Source of the DNA: Hyperoplus lanceolatus
Lineage: Eukaryota > Chordata > Actinopteri > Uranoscopiformes > Ammodytidae
Length of the DNA: 64,000 nucleotides
Direction: 5' to 3'
Assembly (NCBI GenBank): GCA_026929865.2
Contig: CM049408.1
Span: 21,869,001-21,933,000 of the forward strand
The stretch's first letter is position 1. The number at the start of each line of letters is the position of its first letter. The translations under genes were made by a program, and so were the position numbers. This document shows, in pieces, positions 56,801 through 64,000 of this stretch. The notes beneath the pieces were generated by a model that saw only the letters and a list, made by a program, of their open reading frames with translations, made no database searches and was not told where the DNA came from.

Positions 56801-59760
56801 TGGAGGGGATGACTTCAAATCTGGTCAGACCAAGATCAAGTCGGTGCTGGTGGACTTTCTGGTCAGTGCAGGTATCAAGGTGAGAAAGACGGACAATTAA
56901 TTAAGTGGTTGTGATATATAAAAAAATCTATCGCCCCTAAATAGTATGGTAATTCATCTGAAGATCATTCATTTTATCCAAGACCAGACTTAAATTGAGG
57001 GGAATACCATTAAACAACTTAAAGGTGATGTAACTTTGGGTCTGTCAGTGAAGAGAATTTTTTTTAAGATATATTCTCATAATAGAATAAACAAAACCTT
57101 CCTCCCTTAAAAGTCACCGTTTTACTGTTGTTGTTGACAGCAGCATCGCCCACACTTTGGTTAAGAAACATATTATAGTCTTACGTTTGGTTCCAGGTGC
57201 CTCAAAATAATTTATGATTAATAGAAATATTCTATACTATACTAAGAAGTACATGTAGAGTAAATCTGTTTTGTAAAGTAACGGCAGGCTCTGCAAATGT
57301 AAACAAATCCCACTCCCTGAAAATGTGTAGTGCACCTTTTTAAGGCAAGTCGATCACTTTTATTCATATAGCCCTCAATCACGAATTTGCCTCTAAGGGG
57401 CTTTACAATCCGTACAGTATACAACATCCTCTATCCTTAGACACTTGGTCGTTTTTTAGGGAAAACTCAAGAAAAGCCACATTGTGATCGTCCTTGAAAT
57501 GACAGCTACCGACTGGCAGTACCATGTATTTTTTTGGAGAGATTTTGATAAGACCCTCTCCCCCGTTGACAGCCCACTGCCATTGTGAGCTACAATCACC
57601 TCGGCAACAACGATGGGAAGAACCTGTCGGCTCCGCAACAGTTCCGTTCCAAAGAGATCTCCAAGAGCAACGTGGTGGATGACATGGTCCAGTCAAACCA
57701 CATACTGTACAAGCCGGGAGAGAAACCTGACCACTGTGTTAGTGACTTGGAAAGATAATGAGCACCATACAGATGTTTACAGGGAACAAGACTTTACTGA
57801 CTGACCGTCTCTGTGTGCTATTTCAGGTGGTGATTAAATATGTCCCCCATGTGGGAGACAGCAAGCGTGCTATGGATGAATACACCTCCGAAATAATGAT
57901 GGGTGGGACAAACACTGTTGCGCTGCACAACACCTGTGAGGTGAGTCTAAAGTGCTCAAATGTTCCGAGCTGTTCTTTATCTGACTGTGGTAATGCGGGA
58001 GGAGGCTTAGGAGTTGCGAGAGCTTACTGTCAATCCATCTAAACAAGTCTCGCAGCAAATGTAAATCTTGGGTCATTGACATACTTATTTTATGTTTCGC
58101 ACCGCATACATTAGTTTCTTTAGACCCACCACCATTCCCACACACAAAATAACACCTGTTCGGTTCCATGTTCACACACTTAATCTGTATGTCGGGTTAC
58201 GTTAGGCAGGCAGCCGTGCACTGACTGCATGAATGGGTTGAAACCAACCGAATTACACTGCACCAATGTATTTCAGTTGTATTAAGCACAAACACTTGAA
58301 ACAAATGTTGTATCATTTAAACTACATCATTGTAGTCGGCATCAAAGCACTTTTCTACAAAATTAGAAAAATTAAGACATGGTTATAGGCTAGGTAAACG
58401 TCCTTAATGTACAAGGAACTACAGAGTGCTGTGCCAAACCTCTATTGCCCCCTTATTCTCACCTCTTCTTTCTTCCTCTGCAACAGGATTCTCTGCTGGC
58501 CAGCCCTATTATCCTGGACCTGGTCATGCTGACTGAGCTTTGCCAGCGCATTACCATCCGGCCCCAGGGGGAGGAGGACTTCCAGTCCTTCCACAGTGTC
58601 TTAGCTCTGCTCTCCTTCCTCTGCAAGGCCCCCCTGGTCCCCTCAGGGACCCCCGTCATCAACGCCTTCTTCCGCCAGAGGGCCTGCATAGAAAACATCA
58701 TGAGGTATCAATCAATCAATCTTTATTTAAAGTACAGAATCACGGTCCCAATACACTTTAGCTTCAAATCAAATACGTAAAAAAAACAGCAACACTTTAC
58801 AATAGGGTACATTAACTAACTGTTACTTAATGCTGAGTTAATGCTTAACAAGCACTAAGTAAGCATTAACTATCCTTTTACAACATTTACTCATTGTTGT
58901 GCTCAGTCAGTGATTAACTAAGCATTAGTGAACTAAGCATAGTAAATGCTGAACCGAGCATTAACTTACCATTAATAACTTAGCATTAACAGTTAGTTGA
59001 TGCCTAATAAGCATGAACTACACATTAACTACCATCAATAGCATTAACCCTTAACTTTACCTTAACAGTTAATTAATGTACCCTTATTGTAAAGTGTTAC
59101 CAAAACACCTATATTAAAAACATCACAAAACAATATTAAGGGGTTATGTTTAAAGCGTAAACAACGTAAGCAAGCAAATAGCATAACATCTTAACATCAA
59201 TGTTAAAAGGATAAAAAAGGCCAAAGTCTTTAGTTAGTTATAATTAATTGAGTGGAGGTGGTGTTTTACTCTTGGCATAAAGATTGATACAGTACTGGCT
59301 TCTTTAATGTGCAATAGGAGGTAATCCCATAAAGAAGGGACACAGTAAAAAAATACTCTTAAGCCTACTGAGCACAAGGCGGTGTATACAGGGCAATCAG
59401 CTCAGTCGGGTAGGGTGGTGCAAGACCATGCAAGGCCTTATAAGTTCAAAGAAGAACCCTTAAAATCAGCTTGAGCTTGTACCGGTAACCAGTCAATAAA
59501 GACCAGAATGTTATGTGATTGATTGAATTTTGAAGCTGTTTCATTCATTCCTTGTCTTTTTCAGAGCGTGCCTCGGCCTTCCTCCTCAGAACAACATGCT
59601 GCTGGAGCACAAGCTGCAGAGGGAATTCCTTCCTCCACACACCACCTACGTCAATGGTAAAATGGCTGCTCTGAACAAAGTCGCCCTCACCAACGGGAAT
59701 CAAGGTCCTCTAACGAATGGCTACTGTGCACACGTTGATGACGCGGCGTGTGCGATATGA
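41810..59760 (+). CDS. isyna1: Inositol-3-phosphate synthase 1 (ISYNA1), ten coding exons
   Basis: Coding exons: 41,810-41,926; 42,017-42,178; 42,964-43,093; 55,627-55,820; 55,923-56,072; 56,664-56,879; 57,573-57,737; 57,827-57,940; 58,487-58,704; 59,565-59,760 (stop TGA). All junctions are GT-AG and join in frame to 553 aa; human is about 558. The enzyme converts glucose-6-phosphate to 1D-myo-inositol-3-phosphate using NAD as a cycling cofactor, the committed step of inositol synthesis, in the cytosol. Visible landmarks: NAD-binding [18 protein letters not shown] (residues 64-81), [26 protein letters not shown] block ([15 protein letters not shown]), the catalytic [13 protein letters not shown] (from residue 329) and [25 protein letters not shown], then a divergent low-conservation tail (from about 520). 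The third coding intron is 12.5 kb, nearly all transposon; no lesion in coding exons. Confidence 0.98.
42281..42353. other. Perfect 19-bp inverted repeat in an ISYNA1 intron
   Basis: AGGCTCTGTAAACTGGTAT at 42,281-42,299 is exactly complementary to 42,335-42,353, separated by 35 nt. It folds into a 73-nt hairpin on either strand. It may be a MITE remnant or a hairpin RNA; the sequence alone cannot tell. Confidence 0.6.
43382..43860. repeat. Probable truncated TTAA-type MITE
   Basis: TTTAAAGCTCCCATATTATA at about 43,385 resembles the end of a common fish MITE. No partner end found before the LINE begins, so it may be cut by the LINE insertion. Assignment is tentative. Confidence 0.35.
45200..45266 (+). 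other. tRNA-like block 1 in element X (A-box and B-box-like)
   Basis: TGGCGTACTGA (45,200) and GGTTCGCATCT (45,256-45,266) have the spacing of an RNA polymerase III internal promoter. No foldable tRNA is claimed; the B box is imperfect. Homologous to block 2. Confidence 0.35.
47584..47660 (+). other. tRNA-like block 2 in element X (consensus B box)
   Basis: TGGCGCACCGT (47,585) and a consensus B box GGTTCGACTCC (47,645-47,655), with GTGGCG at the start pairing CGCCAC at the end, span 77 nt, tRNA-sized. An anticodon arm was not convincingly folded. It could be a tRNA-derived SINE head. Confidence 0.4.
47808..48223. mobile_element. 416-bp MITE inserted in element X
   Basis: Perfect 23-bp inverted ends: GGTTGCGTTCCGAATCGCAT at the left and its complement at the right. 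GAT flanks both sides (47,805-47,807 and 48,224-48,226), consistent with a 2- or 3-bp target duplication. No coding capacity. Close in style to fish PIF/Harbinger or ISL2EU MITEs. Confidence 0.75.
48506..48933. mobile_element. Element Y: 428-bp internal-deletion derivative of element X, inverted
   Basis: Its left 90 bp (48,506-48,595) is the inverse of the last 90 bp of X (48,248-48,337). Its right 338 bp (48,596-48,933) is the inverse of the first 338 bp of X (44,083-44,420). 90 plus 338 equals its whole length, so Y is X with 3,827 bp removed, in the opposite orientation. Flanked by CCGG (48,502-48,505) and CCTG (48,934-48,937), a 4-bp duplication with one change. It lies 168 bp from X in the same LINE. 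Confidence 0.85.
48934..54581 (+). pseudogene. L2-type LINE endonuclease-reverse transcriptase, defective
   Basis: Reading in pieces: [10 protein letters not shown] (49,033-49,062), linker, endonuclease start [14 protein letters not shown] and FLCISESWL (about 49,765-49,857), stop TAG at 49,924, WDFNINWLD (GDFN box with Gly changed to Trp), [19 protein letters not shown]. Then reverse transcriptase with [30 protein letters not shown] and FLDLKKAF, a frame change near 51,485-51,500, [20 protein letters not shown], then the hAT insertion, then [13 protein letters not shown] (YADD box) and [14 protein letters not shown]. The C-terminal part ([24 protein letters not shown]) ends at 54,581. Several stops, so inactive. 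Confidence 0.85.
51681..53704. mobile_element. 2.02-kb hAT element inserted in the LINE reverse transcriptase
   Basis: Ends CAGTGTTGGG and CCCAACACTG, continuing as imperfect inverted GTTACTT/AAGTAATGC-type subterminal repeats, with an exact 8-bp target duplication CCTACCAA at 51,673-51,680 and 53,705-53,712. These are the hAT signatures. No transposase frame is visible, so it is non-autonomous. Interior is non-coding, with a (TA)n run near 52,967-52,980 and a GC-rich patch at 53,190-53,320. Confidence 0.92.
54886..55626. other. 3' part of the large ISYNA1 intron after the LINE
   Basis: AT-rich intron leading to the acceptor at 55,625-55,626. No gene or clear repeat recognised. Confidence 0.5.
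57342..57450. repeat. Fragment of a dispersed fish repeat in an ISYNA1 intron
   Basis: AAGGCAAGTCGATCACTTTT, ATTCATATAGCCC, GGGGCTTTACAATC and CATCCTCTATCCTTAGAC follow the pattern of a common LINE/SINE-derived teleost repeat in reverse orientation. Recognised from memory. Confidence 0.45.
58705..59520. repeat. Intron made of a LINE/SINE-derived repeat split by a MITE
   Basis: TCAATCAATCAATCTTTATT at 58,710 and, after the MITE at 58,791-59,100, blocks such as GACCATGCAAGGCCTTATAA and CCGGTAACCAGTCAATAAAG (59,420-59,510) look like one dispersed fish repeat in two halves. Confidence 0.5.
58791..59100. mobile_element. 310-bp MITE in the last ISYNA1 intron
   Basis: AACACTTTACAATAGGGTAC at the left pairs with GTACCCTTATTGTAAAGTGTT at the right, with one A added. 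The interior is made of many short AGCATTAAC/GTTAATGCT repeats in both orientations. Superfamily not determined. Confidence 0.7.
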
Positions 59761-60740
59761 CAGCAAATACAACACTACAGCTAACCCACCAACACTGGTT
59801 TGACAACTTTGCTGAGTAATCTTGATAGTAAAATGCATTTAAGATAACAAGTACTGTATTAACAAGTTCTGATTAGATTCTATAAGAGAATGGCTTGGAA
59901 TTGCAACATTTAGTTACTGAGCGTCAAAAGGGGCCTTTGTGAAGCCCCTACACTCCACATAACATGACACTTTAAAAGCGAGCTATTTTATTAAAGTATA
60001 TTTCACATTTTTCCAATGTAGAATAATTGAACATTTTTGAAGGTAAAGTAAGCCTACAGCTTTTTATTTTTCTAATTGTGCTCATATCTTTTTAGAATAC
60101 TTATCCATGTGTCATGTAAATGTGAAATTAAGTTGTACTGTAGGCCTAAACCTCTTAGAAATATGTCAATATAAATAACAAGCAAATGTGATATTGATCG
60201 TGCAGCTGTACAAAATACAATTGATAAAGACTGAATGCTTGTTCTTGCATCTTGTCAACACAATGTATTTTGTGTTATTGTCTTATCACTGCCTTTTGTA
60301 GCCATCCATACTTGTGATATAACTAGTTTTCAAATAAGTCATCATAGAACAAATTCAAAATTTGTTGCAGACAGTTTTAATAGTAGATTATTAGTCGGTT
60401 ATGTCATCGCGGCTGTTTTAGATGTGGTTCCAAAAAGTGATTTCAGTCCAGTTATGTGTGCAGCTGCTTTTACCATGACCAAATAGTCATAATATGCACA
60501 AACATAACAATACTGTATGTATTTTTCATAGCAAAGGGTGTCTTTTTTAAAGCATAAATGTTTCTTTTACGTGAAATGTATGTTGTGAGTTCACTAAATC
60601 AATAAAGACAAAAGGATCTAACAGCAAACACTTGAAACAATGTGGTATCATTTAGCTAAATCAGTGTACTTTTTTGCATTTTTGGGAACTGCTGATTTAT
60701 GACATAAAAATTAATGTATGAAATAAAGAAATGATCTCCT
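59761..60740 (+). other. isyna1: Probable ISYNA1 3' UTR and poly(A) signals
   Basis: AT-rich sequence after the stop codon with AATAAA at 60,601-60,606 and 60,722-60,727. Either could define the transcript end. The 60,235-60,486 open frame has no domain and is taken as UTR. Confidence 0.5.
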
Positions 60741-61399
60741 TTGCAGTTATGACTTTTTTTCATCTCAGTACAATTCCTATTCCTACTGAAAGGTTATTTC
60801 TGCCTCAGATTATAGCCCACATAATCCATATGTTTTTGTGCAAATCTTAAATAACATAAAGATGGGTGTAAGTTTAAGTATTTAGTGTAACATGGGCTAT
60901 TTATATACAATACACATTTAAATACTCTTGTTTGATCTTCACTTATCTGAGGCATTTGTCTTTATCTTTAAAAATTGCAATATAAAGTATATAGATCTCT
61001 CCTTTGGCAACACATACGTCTGGACACTTTGGCTGGAAGGTTAGGTGTTAAACCTAGGCTACTTAATTGGTTTTCACAGTATTTTATCCTATTCTTGCAC
61101 TCAATGTCTAGTGAGATTCGTAACCTTTTTACATATATAATTGTTTTCATTAAACAGTTCCTAATCTAAATGAAGAAAAATTACCAAATGTTCATGTTAT
61201 ACAGTGTCATACAAGTCTAGAGAGGGTCTACAGATATCCAGTTGTGTTACTTAATCCTGTAAGTGGGATAAGAGTGTGTTGTTAGAAGGCTAAATTAGTG
61301 TGTTGTTCAAGTAGGATAAAACACATGCAACCTTTAGCCTAAATACTTTGTTCATGCTTAGGCCTACTCCAAATTCCTACTTTTTTTTTTTTTTTTTTG
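60741..61399. other. Short ISYNA1-TPGS1 intergenic region
   Basis: AT-rich, no gene recognised; poly-T tract of 18 at 61,381-61,398. Confidence 0.5.
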
Positions 61400-61727
61400 A
61401 ACCACAGAATGAGAAACTGGAAAAGACTGGATTGGGAACCATGGGGGCCCAGCCTCATTGTTTTCGGACTGGGATCAAAGTCCCTGCGCGCACCATCACA
61501 GACACGCCCACGAGACTGCGTCCCTATAGCAACCAGACCGACAGAGGGCGGTGGTGTTCATGAGTGGGTTTTGTTAAGTTGGGGCAGACTATTGTTCTGG
61601 GGCTTTCATGCGGAGGAGGTTTGCAACCTTTTCCTTTCTACATATACGTCAATGCTTTTCTGTCTACCGGCAGGTCTTAATCACTTCCGCTGCCGTAGCG
61701 GCGACACCGTAGCCTACGTCAACAGCA
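61400..61727 (+). promoter_or_regulatory. tpgs1: Probable TPGS1 promoter and 5' UTR
   Basis: GC-rich stretch before the start codon with ETS-like ACTTCCGC (about 61,683-61,690). The open frame through it is not believed to be coding. No TATA box. Start site unknown. Confidence 0.35.
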
Positions 61728-63237
61728 ATGGCGGACAAGGAGAAACGCCGGTCCGGGTCTACTCCTCCAACTGGGATGCCCGAGCCCGAGGGCAAAGCTT
61801 CCAAATCGGACAGTGACCGGGAGTTTCTGTCGCAGGCCGGGGTGGATGAGCTGCTCCGCGGGGCCATCCTGAAGATGGTGGAGGCCAGATCAGACGACCC
61901 CATCGGTTTCCTGGCAGACCACTTCTGCCATCTCGCCTCCGTGACTGAGTCCGGCACAGCTGGATGCGGGGACGGGGATCAGCTGAGCACCGGCCCGCTG
62001 CAGGGCGCAGGCGCTCTGGAGCAGCAGCATCTCAACCGAGCGCTGTGGCACCTGCGGCTGGCGCATCACTCCCAGAGGTCTGAGTACATTTCTCACCTTT
62101 TCCTAATGAAGCCCATATTGTTCTTGTGTAAGATATTATCAAACTTTCATATTCTCTAATTGTGCCAACCTAGACATTTAAACAATTCAGCTAAACCAGT
62201 TCTGATTTTGTCTGAAACCCCAGGATGTCTGCAGTCTGTTTTAACCTCATTTTCTGTTATACATTATTGCCACTGAGAAACTACAGGTGTGATCACTAGC
62301 CTATGTGATTATGAATGGGCATGTTTTTTTCTCATTGACTAATTCATAATACCATAGTAGCCTACAGGCCTGTGTTGACCAATGTTGTCTCAAAAGCTAT
62401 GCTCAAAAGGCCTACACATTATTATTTGATGTACACTATATTATATAGACTATTCTTTATAGACAAGGGCATGGATTAAAAAAAAGCTTTTCCTACTAAC
62501 TTCTAGGCCTATAAGACAAAACAACAATTTGCTTTTATCCCATTGAAAACAGATCCGCCTTCAGCAACAACGTCCGTGTGGCATACGACCTTCTGAACCA
62601 CACCGGTCGCCGTACTACATCATGTCCAGCTGAGGCTCCTGAAGGCCCTGAAGGCTCCTGTACTGAGAGCCCGTCTGGAGGAGGAGGAGGAGGTGGTGGT
62701 GGTGGAGTGAGGGGGGGTCTGTACACTCAGACTTTGCAGTGCCTGTGCAGTGAGGGCGGGGTCCCTGCCTCCACCTCGGCCCCTCTCCTCCGACGCCTCC
62801 ACTGCCAAGACCACGAGGCCGTCCCTTACGATGTCTTCCGTCACGGCGTGCTCACGTGTGCCGTCTTCTCGGACTACATCAGGCAGGCCCAGAGGCTCTA
62901 CGCCGAGGTGTGCTGCCCTGATGAAGGGCCTGCCACGCGGGCACTGTGCCAGGCCGTGCTGGGGACCCTAAAGGAGGCCCTGGAGACGTCCCAGGGCTGC
63001 GACGCAAACTGCTGTGCAAATGCCAATGCAACCAAAGCTAAAGCCAATTCCTGTCTGGAGGCTAACACCACCAAGGCTATACGCTACCTGGAGGCCAGTG
63101 CCAAGATTTCGCCATATAAGCTGGGTCAGGCCATCGCCGGAGCAAAGACACAGGGCCCGGGCGGAGACATGGACGCAAAGGAGTTTGAGAATGCAGCGGC
63201 AGAGCTCTTTATCACTCGAGTGAAAGTTGTGTCATAG
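61728..63237 (+). CDS. tpgs1: Tubulin polyglutamylase complex subunit 1 (TPGS1), two coding exons
   Basis: Exons 61,728-62,077 and 62,553-63,237, donor AGAG/GTCTGA, acceptor CAG, joining to 344 aa (human about 290). TPGS1 is the scaffold/targeting subunit of the TTLL1 polyglutamylase complex, which adds glutamate chains to tubulin at centrioles, cilia and neurites. Seen here: start MADKEKRR; helical segment FLSQAGVDELLRGAILKM then ARSDDPIGFLADHF (residues 33-66), resembling a Dpy-30/RIIalpha dimerisation fold; the conserved RALWHLRLAHHSQR and NNVRVAYDLL spanning the splice; LLRRLHCQDHEAVP, VFRHGVLTCAVF; ending AAELFITRVKVVS. The extra length comes from a ten-glycine tract (62,677-62,706) and an Ala/Asn/Lys/Cys-rich insert (about 63,000-63,075), both low-complexity. 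No lesion seen. Confidence 0.95.
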
Positions 63238-63287
63238 TTGATTTTCTTGTCTGTTCTCATGAATTATCAATTTACACTTTATCCTAA

Positions 63288-63293
63288 AATAAA
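63288..63293 (+). terminator. tpgs1: TPGS1 poly(A) signal AATAAA (proximal)
   Basis: AATAAA 51 bp after the stop codon. A distal AATAAA is at 63,917-63,922. Choice between them is not determined from sequence. Confidence 0.4.
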
Positions 63294-63480
63294 TAACAAC
63301 ATTCTTGGTACCTTATCTAACGTCTAATCTTCTGTTGCCAAGATTGCAATGCAAATATCAACTTAACACCTAAATAACAAGAAACCCTCACAGATATTAC
63401 CTCTTCTCAACACTGCTGGCACTAACAATAACCCAATGGGTCCATTGTTTGGATGATTTATACTGCTTGTAAAACATAGT

Positions 63481-63519
63481 TTGATGTCTGTTATTGCACT
63501 TTTCAATAACAGACATCAA
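63481..63519. other. Perfect 16-bp hairpin in the TPGS1 3' region
   Basis: TTGATGTCTGTTATTG (63,481-63,496) pairs perfectly with CAATAACAGACATCAA (63,504-63,519) around a 7-nt loop. If the distal poly(A) signal is used it lies in the TPGS1 3' UTR. Function unknown. Confidence 0.7.
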
Positions 63520-64000
63520 GTGTAAGATATGAGAAATACTAGCCAGCAGCTCCTATGCTGTGTGAAGTACTAAGTGTATTCCTTTAAAAATCTGTATTTA
63601 TCCTGACAGTTTCCATAATTGTTTTAGCAGTTGCCATGAAATGGATTTATAGGAGAGCACCCCTCTGTATTGAACCCTGTATTAAATCCTCCTTTTTAAT
63701 TTACCCTGTTCATGTTTTGTTGAGATGGCTGTGGATTCAATTTTGTGTTATTTTTTAGGCTGTTGTTCTGTGAAGGTGTATAATTTGTGTTGCGGTTATA
63801 TAAAAGTGTTCCTAATGTCTTGTTTAAGACCTTTGTATAATAATCTGTTAATCCAGTTCTGTCAATATGGTATACATCTCCTGATGAAGGCATTGTAGCA
63901 GAAAACATTTATTGGAAATAAACAAGAAATACAGGAGGAACAGAGTTGTGCACATTATTTTAAACGTTGTATTATTATCTCCTGACTGCCATTGATAGAG
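63520..64000. other. TPGS1 distal 3' UTR or downstream sequence
   Basis: AT-rich; distal AATAAA at 63,917-63,922. The block CTCCTGATGAAGGCATTGTA next to it resembles a phrase found in fish LINE-derived repeats. No gene seen. Confidence 0.4.

Noticed and set aside
60235..60486. 83-residue frame after ISYNA1
   Set aside because: No domain and within the likely ISYNA1 3' UTR.
61397..61816. 139-residue frame overlapping the TPGS1 start
   Set aside because: Different frame from TPGS1 and without recognisable content; taken as promoter/5' UTR.

Overview
The window reads as nuclear DNA of a bony fish (teleost). It has vertebrate multi-exon genes with GT-AG introns, very dense (CA)n/(TG)n microsatellites, and a DNA-transposon load typical of teleosts (Tc1/mariner, hAT, PIF/Harbinger-like and TTAA-flanked MITEs) plus an L2-type LINE. 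Species cannot be named from the sequence. No virus, plasmid or prokaryotic feature is seen.

Layout. 1-20.5 kb: no intact gene; a decayed mariner-type transposon (1.68-3.15 kb), three MITEs (5.8-7.5 kb), a cluster of long CA/TG repeats (7.6-11.1 kb) and a broken glycosyltransferase-92-like sequence near 19.1-19.7 kb. 20.6-31.3 kb (minus): complete PDCD10/CCM3 gene, seven coding exons (210 aa) and a 5' untranslated exon; its last intron holds three transposons nested inside each other. 31.9-37.2 kb: a fold-back Tc1 element plus a 1.17-kb palindrome, both duplicated in tandem (2,811-bp period). 37.6-41.6 kb: Tc1 copies, a hAT-like MITE and the ISYNA1 promoter region, in which the putative first exon is tandemly duplicated and the second copy carries a Tc1 insertion. 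41.8-59.8 kb (plus): complete ISYNA1 (inositol-3-phosphate synthase, ten coding exons, 553 aa) with one 12.5-kb intron made almost wholly of transposons: an L2-like LINE interrupted by two related elements with CCGG target duplications and by a 2-kb hAT element. 61.7-63.2 kb (plus): complete TPGS1 (tubulin polyglutamylase complex subunit 1, two coding exons, 344 aa).

The three host genes have unrelated jobs (CCM/STRIPAK signalling, inositol synthesis, microtubule glutamylation) and nothing suggests a shared pathway. PDCD10 and ISYNA1 are divergent, with first exons about 7.3 kb apart, most of that being transposon. The most interesting material is transposon biology: a CCGG-targeting family with a full-length copy and its exact internal-deletion derivative 168 bp apart in opposite orientation, a duplicated promoter-proximal exon with an internal empty-site control for a Tc1 insertion, and a tandem array of fold-back Tc1 elements whose arms look homogenised within each copy. 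I found no convincing new enzymatic or defence system. All intervals come from reading the sequence; no database search was run.
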